From Paenibacillus sonchi (lineage in GTDB: Bacteria > Bacillota > Bacilli > Paenibacillales > Paenibacillaceae): a stretch of DNA of 64,000 nucleotides. Below, one piece after another: positions 50,356 through 59,698 of the stretch; the stretch's first letter is position 1; each line of letters opens with the position of its first letter. A program made the position numbers and the translations under genes. Location of the stretch: the NCBI RefSeq assembly GCF_016772475.1, contig NZ_CP068595.1, forward strand, positions 2,542,001-2,606,000. Direction: 5' to 3'. The notes under the pieces were generated by a model, which was not told the origin of the DNA, searched no databases, and saw nothing but the letters and a program-made list of their open reading frames with translations.

Positions 50356-51459
50356 ATGAAAGAACTCATGGGTGTCATCAATCTTGACCATGAACTGGAC
50401 CAATTAAACGAGCTGACCTATTTCCGCTGCGGTGCAGCTGTGCCTTTTGCCAGCCGGTACCGGCTGATCGACTTCGTTCTCTCCAACATGATGCGTGCCG
50501 AGCTGGAAAGCGTAGGGCTGTTTGTCCGCCGAAAATACCGCTCGCTCATGGACCATCTCGGCGACGGCAAGTCGTGGGACATGAACCGCAAGCATGGCGG
50601 GTTGTTCATTTTACCGCCCGACTGGAATGATCCGACGGATACTTCCCTGGGTGATTTGCAGCATTATCACAACAATCTCGATTTCTTCAAGCGGGCTTCA
50701 GCCAAATATATCGTATTCTCAGGCAGCCAGCACATCAATACTGTAGACCTCCAGGAAGTGTATCAATATCACTTGGAGAAGGGTGCTGACGTCACGCTGG
50801 TGTACAAGAAGATTGAACAGCTTCAGCCGGAGCATGACCCGTGCCTGCGGCTTGAGGTCGATGAAGACCGCCATGTGACGGAGATCCATCAGGAGAAGGA
50901 TCATCCCAATGTGTATCTGGATATTTTTATTATGGAGAAAAAACTGTTCCTGGAGCAGGTCGAATACTGCATTGCCCATGGGGAAAGCTACTTTTTCCGC
51001 GATGCCATCCAGAAGAACCGCCACAAGTTCAAAATCGCCGCTTATGAATATACAGGCTATCATGCCGTGATCAATTCGCTGGAGAGCTATTACAAGAACA
51101 GTCTGAACCTGCTGCAGCAGGATAATTATTTCGGGCTCTTCAAAGAGAACCCGGTCCAGACGAAGATAAAATATGAAGCCCCTACCCGCTATCTGGACAG
51201 CGCCGAGGTCAGCAACTCGCTGGTGGCCAATGGCTGCATCATCGCCGGTACCGTGGAGAACAGCGTGATTTTCCGGGGAGTCCAGATCCGTAAGGGGGCG
51301 CGCATCGTCAATTCTGTAATTATGCAGAAATGCGTGATTGAAGAGAATGCCGTGATCGAGAATGTTATTATGGATAAAGATGTGCATCTGAGCAAGGAAC
51401 GGATACTTGTCGGGGACAGCAAACGTCCATTCGTGATTGCCAAGAGCAGTAAGATCTAA
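50356..51459 (+). CDS. glgD: glucose-1-phosphate adenylyltransferase subunit GlgD
   Basis: 367-residue GlgC homologue acting as regulatory or accessory subunit. It keeps the fold (ASRYRLIDFVLSNMMRAELESVGLF, KYIVFSGSQHINTVD, beta helix with NGCIIAGTVENSVIFRGVQI) but lacks the GGGxGxRL nucleotide loop at the start (MKELMGVINLDHE), as GlgD proteins do. The ATG follows CAGGGGGATTCCG. It lies between glgC and glgP. Confidence 0.94.
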   Translation: MKELMGVINLDHELDQLNELTYFRCGAAVPFASRYRLIDFVLSNMMRAELESVGLFVRRKYRSLMDHLGDGKSWDMNRKHGGLFILPPDWNDPTDTSLGDLQHYHNNLDFFKRASAKYIVFSGSQHINTVDLQEVYQYHLEKGADVTLVYKKIEQLQPEHDPCLRLEVDEDRHVTEIHQEKDHPNVYLDIFIMEKKLFLEQVEYCIAHGESYFFRDAIQKNRHKFKIAAYEYTGYHAVINSLESYYKNSLNLLQQDNYFGLFKENPVQTKIKYEAPTRYLDSAEVSNSLVANGCIIAGTVENSVIFRGVQIRKGARIVNSVIMQKCVIEENAVIENVIMDKDVHLSKERILVGDSKRPFVIAKSSKI

Positions 51460-51506
51460 GCACAAGCCTGTCTACTAAAAAAGCATTTGTCAGGAGGAAA
51501 CCGCTG

Positions 51507-53939
51507 TTGTTCAACGATAAAGAGACTTTTAAAGAAGTGTTCCGCAAGACACTCATCGGAAAACTGGGCAAGCCGCTGGAGGAAGCATCGAACGCCGACA
51601 TCTACAATATTCTCGGCAACATGATCCGCGAAGATGTGGGGAAGAACTGGGCGGAGACCAACCAGAAGTTCAAGGCCGATAAGGATAAGCAGGTATACTA
51701 TTTTTCCATGGAGTTTCTAATCGGCAGACTTCTCGGCAATAACCTCCTGAATATGGGCGTGCTTGAGGTTGTGCGTGACGGACTGGCAGAGCTGGGGTTC
51801 TCCCTCCGGGACGTGGAAGAGGAGGAAGCAGACGCGGGGCTTGGCAACGGCGGTCTGGGCCGTCTGGCTGCCTGCTTCCTGGATTCACTGGCTTCCCTGC
51901 AATATGCAGGGCACGGTTGTGGCATACGTTATAAATACGGCCTCTTCGAGCAGAAAATCGTTGACGGGTATCAGGTGGAGCTGCCCGATTACTGGCTGCA
52001 GAATGATAACGTATGGGAAGTAAGACGGGAAGACAAACAGGTGGAGGTGCGGTTCTGGGGGCATGTCGAGACGGACGAAGTGAACGGCGAGCTGGTCTTC
52101 GAGCATAAAGACTATGAGGCCGTGCGCGCAGTCCCTTATGATGTCCCGATCATCGGAGCAGACCGCAGACATGTGAACACCCTGCGCAACTGGAGCGCAG
52201 AGTCCATCACCCAGCCTTCGCGGATGTTTGGCTCGCTGGCCGGAAGTGACTACCACAAATTTCTGGAATATAAGCGCTCGGTGGAATCGATCTCGGAGTT
52301 CCTCTATCCGGATGATTCGCAGTATGAAGGCAAGCTGCTCCGCCTGAAGCAGCAGTACTTCCTGTGCAGCGCCGGGGTGCAGAGCATTCTGCGGACCTTC
52401 AGCAAGACAGGGCTGGGCATTGAATCTCTGCCTGACAAAGTAGCTCTGCATATCAACGACACGCATCCCACACTGGTCATTCCGGAGCTGATGCGGATAC
52501 TGATGGATGTGAACGGACTTGGCTGGGATCAGGCCTGGAGCATGACCACCCGGATGGTCTCCTACACCAACCACACCATTCTCAGCGAAGCGCTGGAGAA
52601 ATGGCCGATCGGCATGGTGCGGGAGCTCCTGCCGCGCATCTTCCTCATTATCGAGGAGATCAATGCCCGCTTCTGCGGCGAGCTGATGAGCAAATATCCG
52701 GGGGATCAGAACCGGATTAATCAAATGGCGATCATTCATGATGACCAGGTGCGCATGGCCCATCTGGCCATTGTAGCCAGCCACAGCGTGAACGGTGTGG
52801 CTGCGCTGCATACGGAAATTCTGCAGAAGCGCGAAATGCGCCTCTTCAATGAGATGTACCCGCACCGCTTCAACAACAAAACGAACGGCATCACCCACCG
52901 GCGGTGGCTGCTTCATGCCAACCCTGAGCTGGCCGGACTGATCAATGAATCCATCGGCACACGCTGGGTTCATCATCCGCAGGAGATGATCGGCCTGATC
53001 AAATACAGCGAGGATGCTTCCTTCCAGCAGCAGGTGGCCGGCATTAAACGGCGTAATAAGCAGCGTCTGGCCGAGTACATCTTCAGCAAGCACGGGATTC
53101 AGGTAGATCCCGACTCGATCTTTGATGTGCAGGTAAAACGTCTGCATGCCTACAAGCGCCAGCTGCTGAATGTGCTCCATATTATGCACCTGTACAATCA
53201 GCTTAAGGATAACCCTTCCATGGATATGGTGCCGCGCACCTTTATCTTCGGAGCCAAGGCAGCGCCAAGCTATCACCTGGCGAAGCGGATCATCAAGCTG
53301 ATCAACACTGTGGCCGATGTTGTCAACAAAGATCCGGAGATCAAGGGCAAAATCCGCATCTTTTTCCTCGAAAATTATTCGGTATCCCTGGCGGAGAAGA
53401 TTATTCCGGCTGCCGACGTCAGCGAGCAGATCTCTACAGCCAGCAAGGAGGCCTCCGGCACCGGCAACATGAAATTCATGATGAACGGTGCGCTGACCAT
53501 CGGAACGATGGATGGAGCCAATGTGGAGATGCATGAGATGGTCGGGGATAACAACATGTTCCTGTTTGGCTTGCGTGCCGAGCAGGTTATGGATTATTAC
53601 CAGTACGGGGGCTATCATGCACGTGATATTTACAACGGGGACGGCCGTGTAAAGGAAGTACTGGACCAACTGGTTACGCCGGGTCCCATCTGCTGCAATA
53701 CCCAGGAATTCGATACGCTGTACCAGTCGCTGATTGACAATAATGACGAGTTCTTCGTACTTAAGGATTTCGCTTCTTATGTCGAGACCCATGTCAATAT
53801 TGACCTGGCCTACCGTAACCAGAAGGAATGGCTGAAGAAGTCCATCATTAATATCGGGCATTCCGGCAAGTTCTCCAGCGACAATACCATTGCCCGCTAT
53901 GCATCCGAAATCTGGAACATTAGTCCGGTGCAGCTGTAG
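51507..53939 (+). CDS. glgP: glycogen phosphorylase
   Basis: 810-residue PLP enzyme releasing glucose-1-phosphate from glycogen. The PLP-binding segment KEASGTGNMKFMMNGALTIGTMDGANVEM lies near residue 655, DAGLGNGGLGRLAACFLDSLA near residue 110, and HINDTHPTLVIPELMRIL near residue 316. The start is TTG at 51507 after AGGAGGAAACCGCTG. It closes the operon. Neither glycogen synthase (glgA) nor branching enzyme (glgB) is in the cluster, unlike Bacillus glgBCDAP. Confidence 0.95.
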   Translation: MFNDKETFKEVFRKTLIGKLGKPLEEASNADIYNILGNMIREDVGKNWAETNQKFKADKDKQVYYFSMEFLIGRLLGNNLLNMGVLEVVRDGLAELGFSLRDVEEEEADAGLGNGGLGRLAACFLDSLASLQYAGHGCGIRYKYGLFEQKIVDGYQVELPDYWLQNDNVWEVRREDKQVEVRFWGHVETDEVNGELVFEHKDYEAVRAVPYDVPIIGADRRHVNTLRNWSAESITQPSRMFGSLAGSDYHKFLEYKRSVESISEFLYPDDSQYEGKLLRLKQQYFLCSAGVQSILRTFSKTGLGIESLPDKVALHINDTHPTLVIPELMRILMDVNGLGWDQAWSMTTRMVSYTNHTILSEALEKWPIGMVRELLPRIFLIIEEINARFCGELMSKYPGDQNRINQMAIIHDDQVRMAHLAIVASHSVNGVAALHTEILQKREMRLFNEMYPHRFNNKTNGITHRRWLLHANPELAGLINESIGTRWVHHPQEMIGLIKYSEDASFQQQVAGIKRRNKQRLAEYIFSKHGIQVDPDSIFDVQVKRLHAYKRQLLNVLHIMHLYNQLKDNPSMDMVPRTFIFGAKAAPSYHLAKRIIKLINTVADVVNKDPEIKGKIRIFFLENYSVSLAEKIIPAADVSEQISTASKEASGTGNMKFMMNGALTIGTMDGANVEMHEMVGDNNMFLFGLRAEQVMDYYQYGGYHARDIYNGDGRVKEVLDQLVTPGPICCNTQEFDTLYQSLIDNNDEFFVLKDFASYVETHVNIDLAYRNQKEWLKKSIINIGHSGKFSSDNTIARYASEIWNISPVQL

Positions 53940-53989
53940 GCGGAACCTCCGGGGATCAGGGGGAAGGACTTGTCCCGCCACACGGCACC

Positions 53990-54039
53990 CAAAAAGGCCT
54001 TCACCAGCGCAGATGATTCTGAGCGGTGAAGGCCTTTTG
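53990..54039. terminator. bidirectional terminator between glgP and the fRMsr gene
   Basis: AAAAAGGCCTTCACC and GGTGAAGGCCTTTT arms over an 18-base loop. Confidence 0.88.
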
Positions 54040-54056
54040 CCTGTTCGGAAAAGGAG

Positions 54057-54539
54057 TCAGCGGATAACTTCGGCAACCATTCCGGCGAACCTTTCCAGGA
54101 AACGCCGTTCTTCATCATCGAAGCGGTGCTTGATCGGGCTGTCGATATCGAGTACACCCAGCAGGCGGTCGCCTTGGACCAGCGGGACGACGATTTCGCT
54201 ATTGGAAGCCTCGTCACAGGCAATATGTCCAGGGAAGGCATGCACATCGCCGACGACCAGTGTGCGGCGCTCGCTTGCGGCTGTGCCGCAGACGCCTTTG
54301 CCCAGCGGGATCCGGATACATGCGGGCAGGCCCTGAAAGGGGCCGAGCACCAGTTCCTTGCCGTCGAATAAGTCGAAGCCGGCCCAATTGGTATCCGGCA
54401 GAGAGAATTTGAGGAGTGCGGAGGCGTTGGCCAGATTGGCAATGGCATTCGGCTCGCCTTCCATCAGTGCGCCGAGCTGGCTTAGAACGGATTCGTACCG
54501 CTCGCTGCGTGTGCCGTCATAGGGCATGGCTTGAAACAT
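54057..54539 (-). CDS. free methionine-(R)-sulfoxide reductase (GAF domain)
   Basis: 160-residue GAF-domain enzyme that reduces free methionine-R-sulfoxide. The family pattern is clear: NWAGFDLFDGKELVLGPFQGLPACIRIPLGKGVCGTAA near residue 51, with the active-site cysteines in PACIRI and GVCGT, and VVGDVHAFPGHIACDEASNSEIVVPL with the third Cys. The ATG is preceded by AGGAAGGTGATGCTTC. It is a single-gene unit and fits the several redox-repair genes in the window. Confidence 0.92.
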   Translation of the reverse strand: MFQAMPYDGTRSERYESVLSQLGALMEGEPNAIANLANASALLKFSLPDTNWAGFDLFDGKELVLGPFQGLPACIRIPLGKGVCGTAASERRTLVVGDVHAFPGHIACDEASNSEIVVPLVQGDRLLGVLDIDSPIKHRFDDEERRFLERFAGMVAEVIR

Positions 54540-54779
54540 GAAGCATCACCTTCCTGTACGATAAGTCAGCATAAATCCATAACTGTAACTAACAACATAG
54601 TACAGCCCGGCGGGATACGTCAAGCATTCCGGGGATTTTAACAGAATGTATAAATTTTACACCGGCAGTTTGGGGACACTACCCTGCTTATCTGGCAGAT
54701 TTGGATCATGTTTCCGAAATCTCTCCACAGGGTAATGCTGTTATAAATACCTAAGGCTTCAGGCCGGAAGGAGTGGAAT

Positions 54780-55079
54780 ATGCGCGCCGATGTACAAAAC
54801 TTGTTCATAGGAATCCACATGCTGTACCATGCACATGAGAAGGACCTGACACTGACAGAGATGCTGCCGGAGCTGGAGAATCTGGGATACCGGGTGGCGG
54901 AACGCGAAGTGAAGCAGGAGCTGGAACGGCTCTCTCAGGAGAATTTCCTGACTGCCCATGGAGAGGCATACAGCCTTACCGGCACGGGAATTGAGGAGTT
55001 CAAGGCTATCCAGGACAAGCTTAAGGTGCTGTGCACCGAGGTGTTGAAACCAGTCAAGGCAGCGGGAGCTTCGGGATAA
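54780..55079 (+). CDS. uncharacterised small protein, possible winged helix
   Basis: 99 residues, soluble, helical. The arrangement of helix (NLFIGIHMLYHAHEKDLTLTEMLPELENLGY), helix (EREVKQELERLSQENFL) and a short strand pair (TAHGEAYSLTGTGIEEFKAI) resembles a winged helix, but I cannot assign a family. The ATG follows GGAAGGAGTGGAAT. It is preceded by a 240-base gap and stands alone. Confidence 0.6.
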   Translation: MRADVQNLFIGIHMLYHAHEKDLTLTEMLPELENLGYRVAEREVKQELERLSQENFLTAHGEAYSLTGTGIEEFKAIQDKLKVLCTEVLKPVKAAGASG

Positions 55080-55238
55080 CGCCGGGGCTGCGTCAGAATA
55101 AGACAGCGTCTGTACCGGGTGGCGATCATGGCCTCTTGGCAGGCGCTATTTTTATGCAGACAGAAAGCGGGCACACTTCACCTCAGAGAAAGGCTTTCAT
55201 TTGATGTATACTAAGAAGGTTGAAGGAGGACGATCGCT

Positions 55239-55790
55239 GTGTATGTATCTGGTGGAGTAATTCCGGACCTGCCGGGAAAAAAAGTAAAACTGCGTGCGCT
55301 GGAAGCGGGTCATGCGGCTGCGCTGTACTCCGTCTGGTCCCATCCGCAGGTTAACCGCTGGCTGGCTGCGCCGCTGCTGTCTTCACCGCAGGAAGCTGAA
55401 CAGCTGATCGCCGTTCTCCTGCAAATGTCCTGTGAGGAAGAAAGCCTGCGCTGGAGCATCATCGGGCCTGAGGGGGACGTGATCGGCAGCTGCGGCTATA
55501 ACAGCTGGCAGCTTCAGGGTGCTTACCGGGGAGAAATCGGCTGCGAGCTGCTGCCCGATTACTGGGGATTGGGCTATATGCGGGAGGCGCTGGAACTGCT
55601 GCTGGACTATGGCTTCGCTGTGATGGGCCTCAACCGGATCGAAGCATTCTGCCATCCGGACAACATCCGGGCACAGCGGCTGTTTCAGTCGCTCGGGTTT
55701 CAGCGGGAGGGGCTGCTGCGTGAATACCGGCATACGGATGCCGGATTCCAGGATGTTGTCCTGTATGCATTACTGCGCGGCTCCAGATGA
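55239..55790 (+). CDS. GNAT acetyltransferase, RimJ/RimL type
   Basis: 183-residue N-acetyltransferase. The GNAT pattern includes VKLRALEAGHAAALYSVWSHPQVNRWL at the start, GSCGYNSWQLQGAYRGEIGCELLPDYWGLGYMREALELLLDYGF with the acetyl-CoA loop, and RIEAFCHPDNIRAQRLFQSLGFQREGLLREY near the end. The GTG start follows GAAGGAGGACGATCGCT. The substrate, a protein N-terminus or small amine, is unknown. Confidence 0.9.
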   Translation: MYVSGGVIPDLPGKKVKLRALEAGHAAALYSVWSHPQVNRWLAAPLLSSPQEAEQLIAVLLQMSCEEESLRWSIIGPEGDVIGSCGYNSWQLQGAYRGEIGCELLPDYWGLGYMREALELLLDYGFAVMGLNRIEAFCHPDNIRAQRLFQSLGFQREGLLREYRHTDAGFQDVVLYALLRGSR

Positions 55791-55825
55791 TGAAGTTTTT
55801 GTTCTGATACATAGAGAGAGAGGAT

Positions 55826-57343
55826 TTGGAGTCATTGATATCACCAGGAACAAAAGAACGTAAGCTTATCTTGACCGGCGTGCTGCTGGCCACCTTTTTG
55901 GCAGCGATTGAAGGGACGGTTACCGGGCCTGCCGGACCGGCTATTGTGGGAGATTTTCAGGGGATGCAGTGGCTGAGCTGGATCTTTACCGCCTATTTGC
56001 TGGCCATGGCAGTGACAACGCCCATTTTCGGCAAGCTTAGTGACTTGATGGGCCGGAAGCCGGTGTTCATCGGCGGTGTTGCTGTTTTTCTATTAGGCTC
56101 GCTGCTGTGCGGTGTGGCTCAGAGTATGGAGCAGCTGATTGTGTTTCGCGGTCTGCAGGGGATCGGAGCAGGTGCGCTGATTCCGATGACTTTTACCATT
56201 ATAGGGGATATTTACAGCATTCAGGAACGGGCCAAAACCCAAGGGCTGCTGAGCTCCGTCTGGGGGATTTCATCGCTGGTAGGCCCGCTGCTTGGCGGTT
56301 ATGTTGTGGATTATTTGAGCTGGCGCTGGGTATTCGTGTTCAACCTGCCCTTTGGCCTGCTGTCCATTGTCTTCATCTCCCGTTTTCTGAAGGAAGAAAA
56401 AGTACGGCGCAAGGCGAAGCTTGATCTGCCGGGTGTGCTGTTGTTCGCAGCGGGGATGGGGGCCCTTCTCTTCGGACTGACGACCGGGGGCCAGAACCTG
56501 CCGTGGACTTCTCCGCTGCTGCTGTTTCTGTTAGCTGCTTCCGTTGCGGTATTGGTCATTTTCTGGCGGGTGGAGCGCCGTGCCTCTGAGCCGATGCTGC
56601 CGCTCGGGCTGTTCTCCATCCGTAATATTACTGTTTCTACCGGGGCCAATCTGCTTGTCAGCACGCTGATTATCGGATTGACCACCTATGTGCCGCTGTG
56701 GGTGCAGGGAGTATCCGGCGGGAGTGCAGCCCTGTCAGGCCTGCTGCTGGCTCCGATGTCGGTAGGTTGGGTGCTTGGCTCGTTCGCTGGCGGGAGAATG
56801 ATTCTGCGCTCCGGTTCCCGCCAGACGGGCGTGCTGGGTCTTTCATTAATTGTGCTGGGGGCCGGCGGCCTGGTATTTATGACTGCGGAATCCCCGCAGC
56901 TGCTGCTCCTCGGCCTGATGCTGGCCTGTGGAGTGGGTTTCGGTTATGCCTCCATCGTGTTCACTATTATTGCCCAGTCCTCCGTTGAACATAGCCAGCG
57001 GGGGGCCTCTACAGCGCTGAATACCTTTACCCGTTCACTTGGACAGACGGTGGGGGTTGCGATTTTTGGCTCCTGGCTGAATTTGAATGTGAAGTGGCAG
57101 CTGGATGGGGCGCCGGGCTCTGCTGAAGCTGGCACCGATATCAATCAGCTCCTTCATCCACAGGGGGAGAGTGCGCTTTCAAGTGAAGCCTGGGGCAGCC
57201 TGAAAAGCGCGCTGGAAGGCGGTCTGCATTCGCTGTTCATCGTGATGGCAGTGTTCGCTGTCTTGTCGCTGCTGATTACTATGGGCCTGCGTAAAGGCTT
57301 GCCTTCATTGAAGGAAGAGCCCGCCGCTCAGAAGGAAGCCTAA
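55826..57343 (+). CDS. MFS multidrug exporter, DHA2 (14-helix) family
   Basis: 505-residue drug:proton antiporter. Helix 1 region FLAAIEGTVTGPAGPAIVGDFQG, motif A-like GKLSDLMGRKPVFIGG near residue 70, motif C-like GPLLGGYVVDYLSWRWVFVFNLPFG near residue 155. Fourteen hydrophobic segments are visible. The start is TTG at 55826 behind GAGAGAGAGGA. It is convergent with a MarR gene. Substrates cannot be inferred. Confidence 0.88.
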   Translation: MESLISPGTKERKLILTGVLLATFLAAIEGTVTGPAGPAIVGDFQGMQWLSWIFTAYLLAMAVTTPIFGKLSDLMGRKPVFIGGVAVFLLGSLLCGVAQSMEQLIVFRGLQGIGAGALIPMTFTIIGDIYSIQERAKTQGLLSSVWGISSLVGPLLGGYVVDYLSWRWVFVFNLPFGLLSIVFISRFLKEEKVRRKAKLDLPGVLLFAAGMGALLFGLTTGGQNLPWTSPLLLFLLAASVAVLVIFWRVERRASEPMLPLGLFSIRNITVSTGANLLVSTLIIGLTTYVPLWVQGVSGGSAALSGLLLAPMSVGWVLGSFAGGRMILRSGSRQTGVLGLSLIVLGAGGLVFMTAESPQLLLLGLMLACGVGFGYASIVFTIIAQSSVEHSQRGASTALNTFTRSLGQTVGVAIFGSWLNLNVKWQLDGAPGSAEAGTDINQLLHPQGESALSSEAWGSLKSALEGGLHSLFIVMAVFAVLSLLITMGLRKGLPSLKEEPAAQKEA

Positions 57344-57376
57344 GTTATGCCGCCGGACAAGCTGTAAGAAGCACAC

Positions 57377-57423
57377 AAAACCGGCTGTGTACTCCCTTGA
57401 ACAGGAGGGCACAGCCGGTTTCT
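57377..57423 (+). terminator. terminator after the DHA2 exporter gene
   Basis: AAAACCGGCTGTG and CACAGCCGGTTT arms, with an inner CTCCC/GGGAG-like pairing, usable on both strands. Confidence 0.8.
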
Positions 57424-57485
57424 GTCTGTAGAAGCAAGGAATGTCCGGGAACGTGAAACGATTCACAACCTTTGCGGCCTTAATT

Positions 57486-57953
57486 CTACTTGCGGGGCAG
57501 CGGCGAAAGTTTCTCTGCCTGCAGGCCCATCTTCTTAAGCAGGGTAATCATCTGTTCCTTCTCTTCGTCGCTAAGTCCGCTAAATGCCAGATGCAGCCGT
57601 TCGGAATATTTCGGATACATTTCGTTCATGAGGCGTTCGCCCTCTGAGGTCAGCTCGGCAAAGATCACCCGCCGGTCGCTTGGGCAGGGCTTGCGCTGCA
57701 GATAGCCGCGTTCTTCCAGCTTGTCGATCACGTACGTAACGTTGCCGCTCTGGAGCAGCAGCTTGGCACCGATCTGCTGGATAGGCTGCGGACCCTTGTA
57801 GTAGAGGACTTCCATGACAGCGAAGGCTGTAGGATTGAAGCCTTCAATCTTGCTGCCGGTTACGGCATGCTCATTAATACTCTTGAAGGACTTGGCAAAA
57901 ACCCGGTACAAATGCAGTGTCAGTTGAGTGTCGCGTTCATAGGATTGTATCAT
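57486..57953 (-). CDS. MarR family regulator, MhqR-like
   Basis: 155-residue winged-helix repressor. Key blocks are FNPTAFAVMEVLYYKGPQPIQQIGAKLLLQSGNVTYVIDKLEERGYLQRKPCPSDRRVIFAELTSEG, similar to Bacillus MhqR-type regulators. A Cys at the wing (KPCPSDRR) could sense electrophiles. The ATG follows GAGGTGGAGAAGC. It is divergent from the MFS gene at 58287 and probably represses it. Confidence 0.88.
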   Translation of the reverse strand: MIQSYERDTQLTLHLYRVFAKSFKSINEHAVTGSKIEGFNPTAFAVMEVLYYKGPQPIQQIGAKLLLQSGNVTYVIDKLEERGYLQRKPCPSDRRVIFAELTSEGERLMNEMYPKYSERLHLAFSGLSDEEKEQMITLLKKMGLQAEKLSPLPRK

Positions 57954-57976
57954 GCTTCTCCACCTCTATTGTTAAT

Positions 57977-57996
57977 CGTGCGGGCTGGCCCGCACG
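57977..57996. promoter_or_regulatory. perfect palindrome upstream of the MarR gene
   Basis: CGTGCGGGC and GCCCGCACG arms around TG, 24 bases before the marR start. It could be the MarR operator or a leader hairpin. The remaining divergent gap to 58286 is A/T-rich with no feature I can support. Confidence 0.4.
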
Positions 57997-58286
57997 GTTT
58001 GGAATCCTGGCTTTGGTTGATCTAGCTTTACAATACGTCAAAGAATGGATAATGAACATGTGATTTGTCACAATGAGCACACTTTTAATTATTAAAAATC
58101 AAACAATTTTTTGACTGTGCATAAAAGTGGTGAACATTCTGGCTGCACTTTCATCCGTCTCAGGAAGGAGAGGGGGTTAAGCCTCTGGCACAGCGGGCAA
58201 TTACAGCCGGGGTTCGATGAATCCTCCTTTGCAATTCCTTATTATGGTTACAGTAGATAACCAATCGTACGGGGAGTGGACAAAGG

Positions 58287-59585
58287 ATGAAAGAAAGTCA
58301 GGAAAATGTCACAAAGGCAGTGAAGCTGACAGCGAATAAACCGTTTGTATTGCTGATTACCGCGCAGCTTGTGTCCAACATCGGGGATTGGCTTCATATT
58401 CTGGCCTTGCTTACCATGGTCGGGCTGAAATGGCAGGCTTCGCCCTGGGAGATTACAGCTGTCTCCTTATGCATGGCAGTGCCGATGCTGCTTGGCGGTC
58501 CGTTCGCGGGATATCTGAGTGACAAGGTGGACCGTAAAGCGATTATGATCGGTTCCGATCTGGTACGTGCCGGGATTGTGGCTTGTCTTGTATTTGCCGG
58601 TTCGCTCTGGCAAGTCTATGTATTGCTCCTGGCGAAGGGAGTTATGGATGTGCTGTTCTCTCCGGCCAAAAGCGGCAAGCTCAAGGAGCTGGTGCCGCCC
58701 GGACAAATGGATCAGGCTGTAGCGCTCAGCTCTTCTATCGAGCAGATCACCAAAATTATCGGCCCAGCCCTTGGTGGGCTGCTCGTTGCGGCTGTCGGCA
58801 TTTCGGCCTGCTACTTCATTGACTCGGTGAGCTACATTGCTTCAGCGGTTATCCTGCTGGGACTCCCGCGCGTGGGAATGTTCAAGACCGGCCGGCCCAA
58901 TGAGGACGGAGACACTGCCCGCTCATCCTTCCGCAAAGAAGCTGGTGCGGGATTGCGGCTGATCGGCAGCATGCCCGTAGTGCTCAGTGGAGTCGTGATG
59001 ATTGTCGCCGCCCTGCTGGTGCTTCAAATTGCTGATTCCCAGACGGTTACTCTGTTCCGGGAAATTCCGGGAGTGAACGCCGATTTGCTGGGCTGGTGCG
59101 TAGCCGCCAGCGGTTTTGGCACCCTGCTCTCTGCTTTGGCAGTGGGACGGTTGGGAAGCGGCAAACATCCGCTGGTGTTTATGGGAACGGGAACTTTTCT
59201 TATGGGCTCTGTGTTTGCGGGTGCAGCCCTCGTGACGGTCACCGGACAGGCAGGCTTCTGGATGGATATGATGCTGTTCGGCTCGTTTGTTCTCGCCGGA
59301 GTGGGTGCAGGCTTTGTGATTATACCGTTCAACTCGATGCTGCAGCGCCGGACGCCCGAGGCCTATACCGGCCGGGTATTCGGAATCGTCGGCAGCCTGA
59401 CGAGTGCGGCGGTTATTCTTGGTCCGGTAGCCGGCGGTGCGCTGGTCACAGCTTCCGGCCCGGCCACAGCATTCTTAGTCTCGGGTGTGCTGTCTGCGCT
59501 GCTCGGAGCGGCGGTCCTCTTCCTGCGGACAGGAATCGAAAACCGGGACCAAGCGGCGCAAGAGCTTCAACAGTCCGCGGCTTAA
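58287..59585 (+). CDS. MFS transporter, macrolide-efflux-like
   Basis: 432-residue, 12-helix MFS protein. Blocks PFVLLITAQLVSNIGDWLHILALLTMVG, AGYLSDKVDRKAIMIGSDLVRAGIVACLVF and VMDVLFSPAKSGKLKELVPPGQMDQAVALSSSIEQITKIIGPALGGLLV are typical of the MefA/YfiS-type group. The ATG follows GGGGAGTGGACAAAGG. It is divergent from the MarR gene. Substrate unknown. Confidence 0.88.
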   Translation: MKESQENVTKAVKLTANKPFVLLITAQLVSNIGDWLHILALLTMVGLKWQASPWEITAVSLCMAVPMLLGGPFAGYLSDKVDRKAIMIGSDLVRAGIVACLVFAGSLWQVYVLLLAKGVMDVLFSPAKSGKLKELVPPGQMDQAVALSSSIEQITKIIGPALGGLLVAAVGISACYFIDSVSYIASAVILLGLPRVGMFKTGRPNEDGDTARSSFRKEAGAGLRLIGSMPVVLSGVVMIVAALLVLQIADSQTVTLFREIPGVNADLLGWCVAASGFGTLLSALAVGRLGSGKHPLVFMGTGTFLMGSVFAGAALVTVTGQAGFWMDMMLFGSFVLAGVGAGFVIIPFNSMLQRRTPEAYTGRVFGIVGSLTSAAVILGPVAGGALVTASGPATAFLVSGVLSALLGAAVLFLRTGIENRDQAAQELQQSAA

Positions 59586-59698
59586 CTCTGCTGTCGTCTG
59601 AACCAGGCTGGTACACGCTGGCTGAGGGTGATATGATCGGATTACCGGAGTGATCCGGCACTACCAAAGCTATTATTGTTTAGGAGATGGAGAGCTGT

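Noticed and set aside
51885..53981. 698-residue open frame antisense to glgP
   Set aside because: It lies wholly opposite a gene with clear family motifs and codon pattern, and its translation has no recognisable domain.
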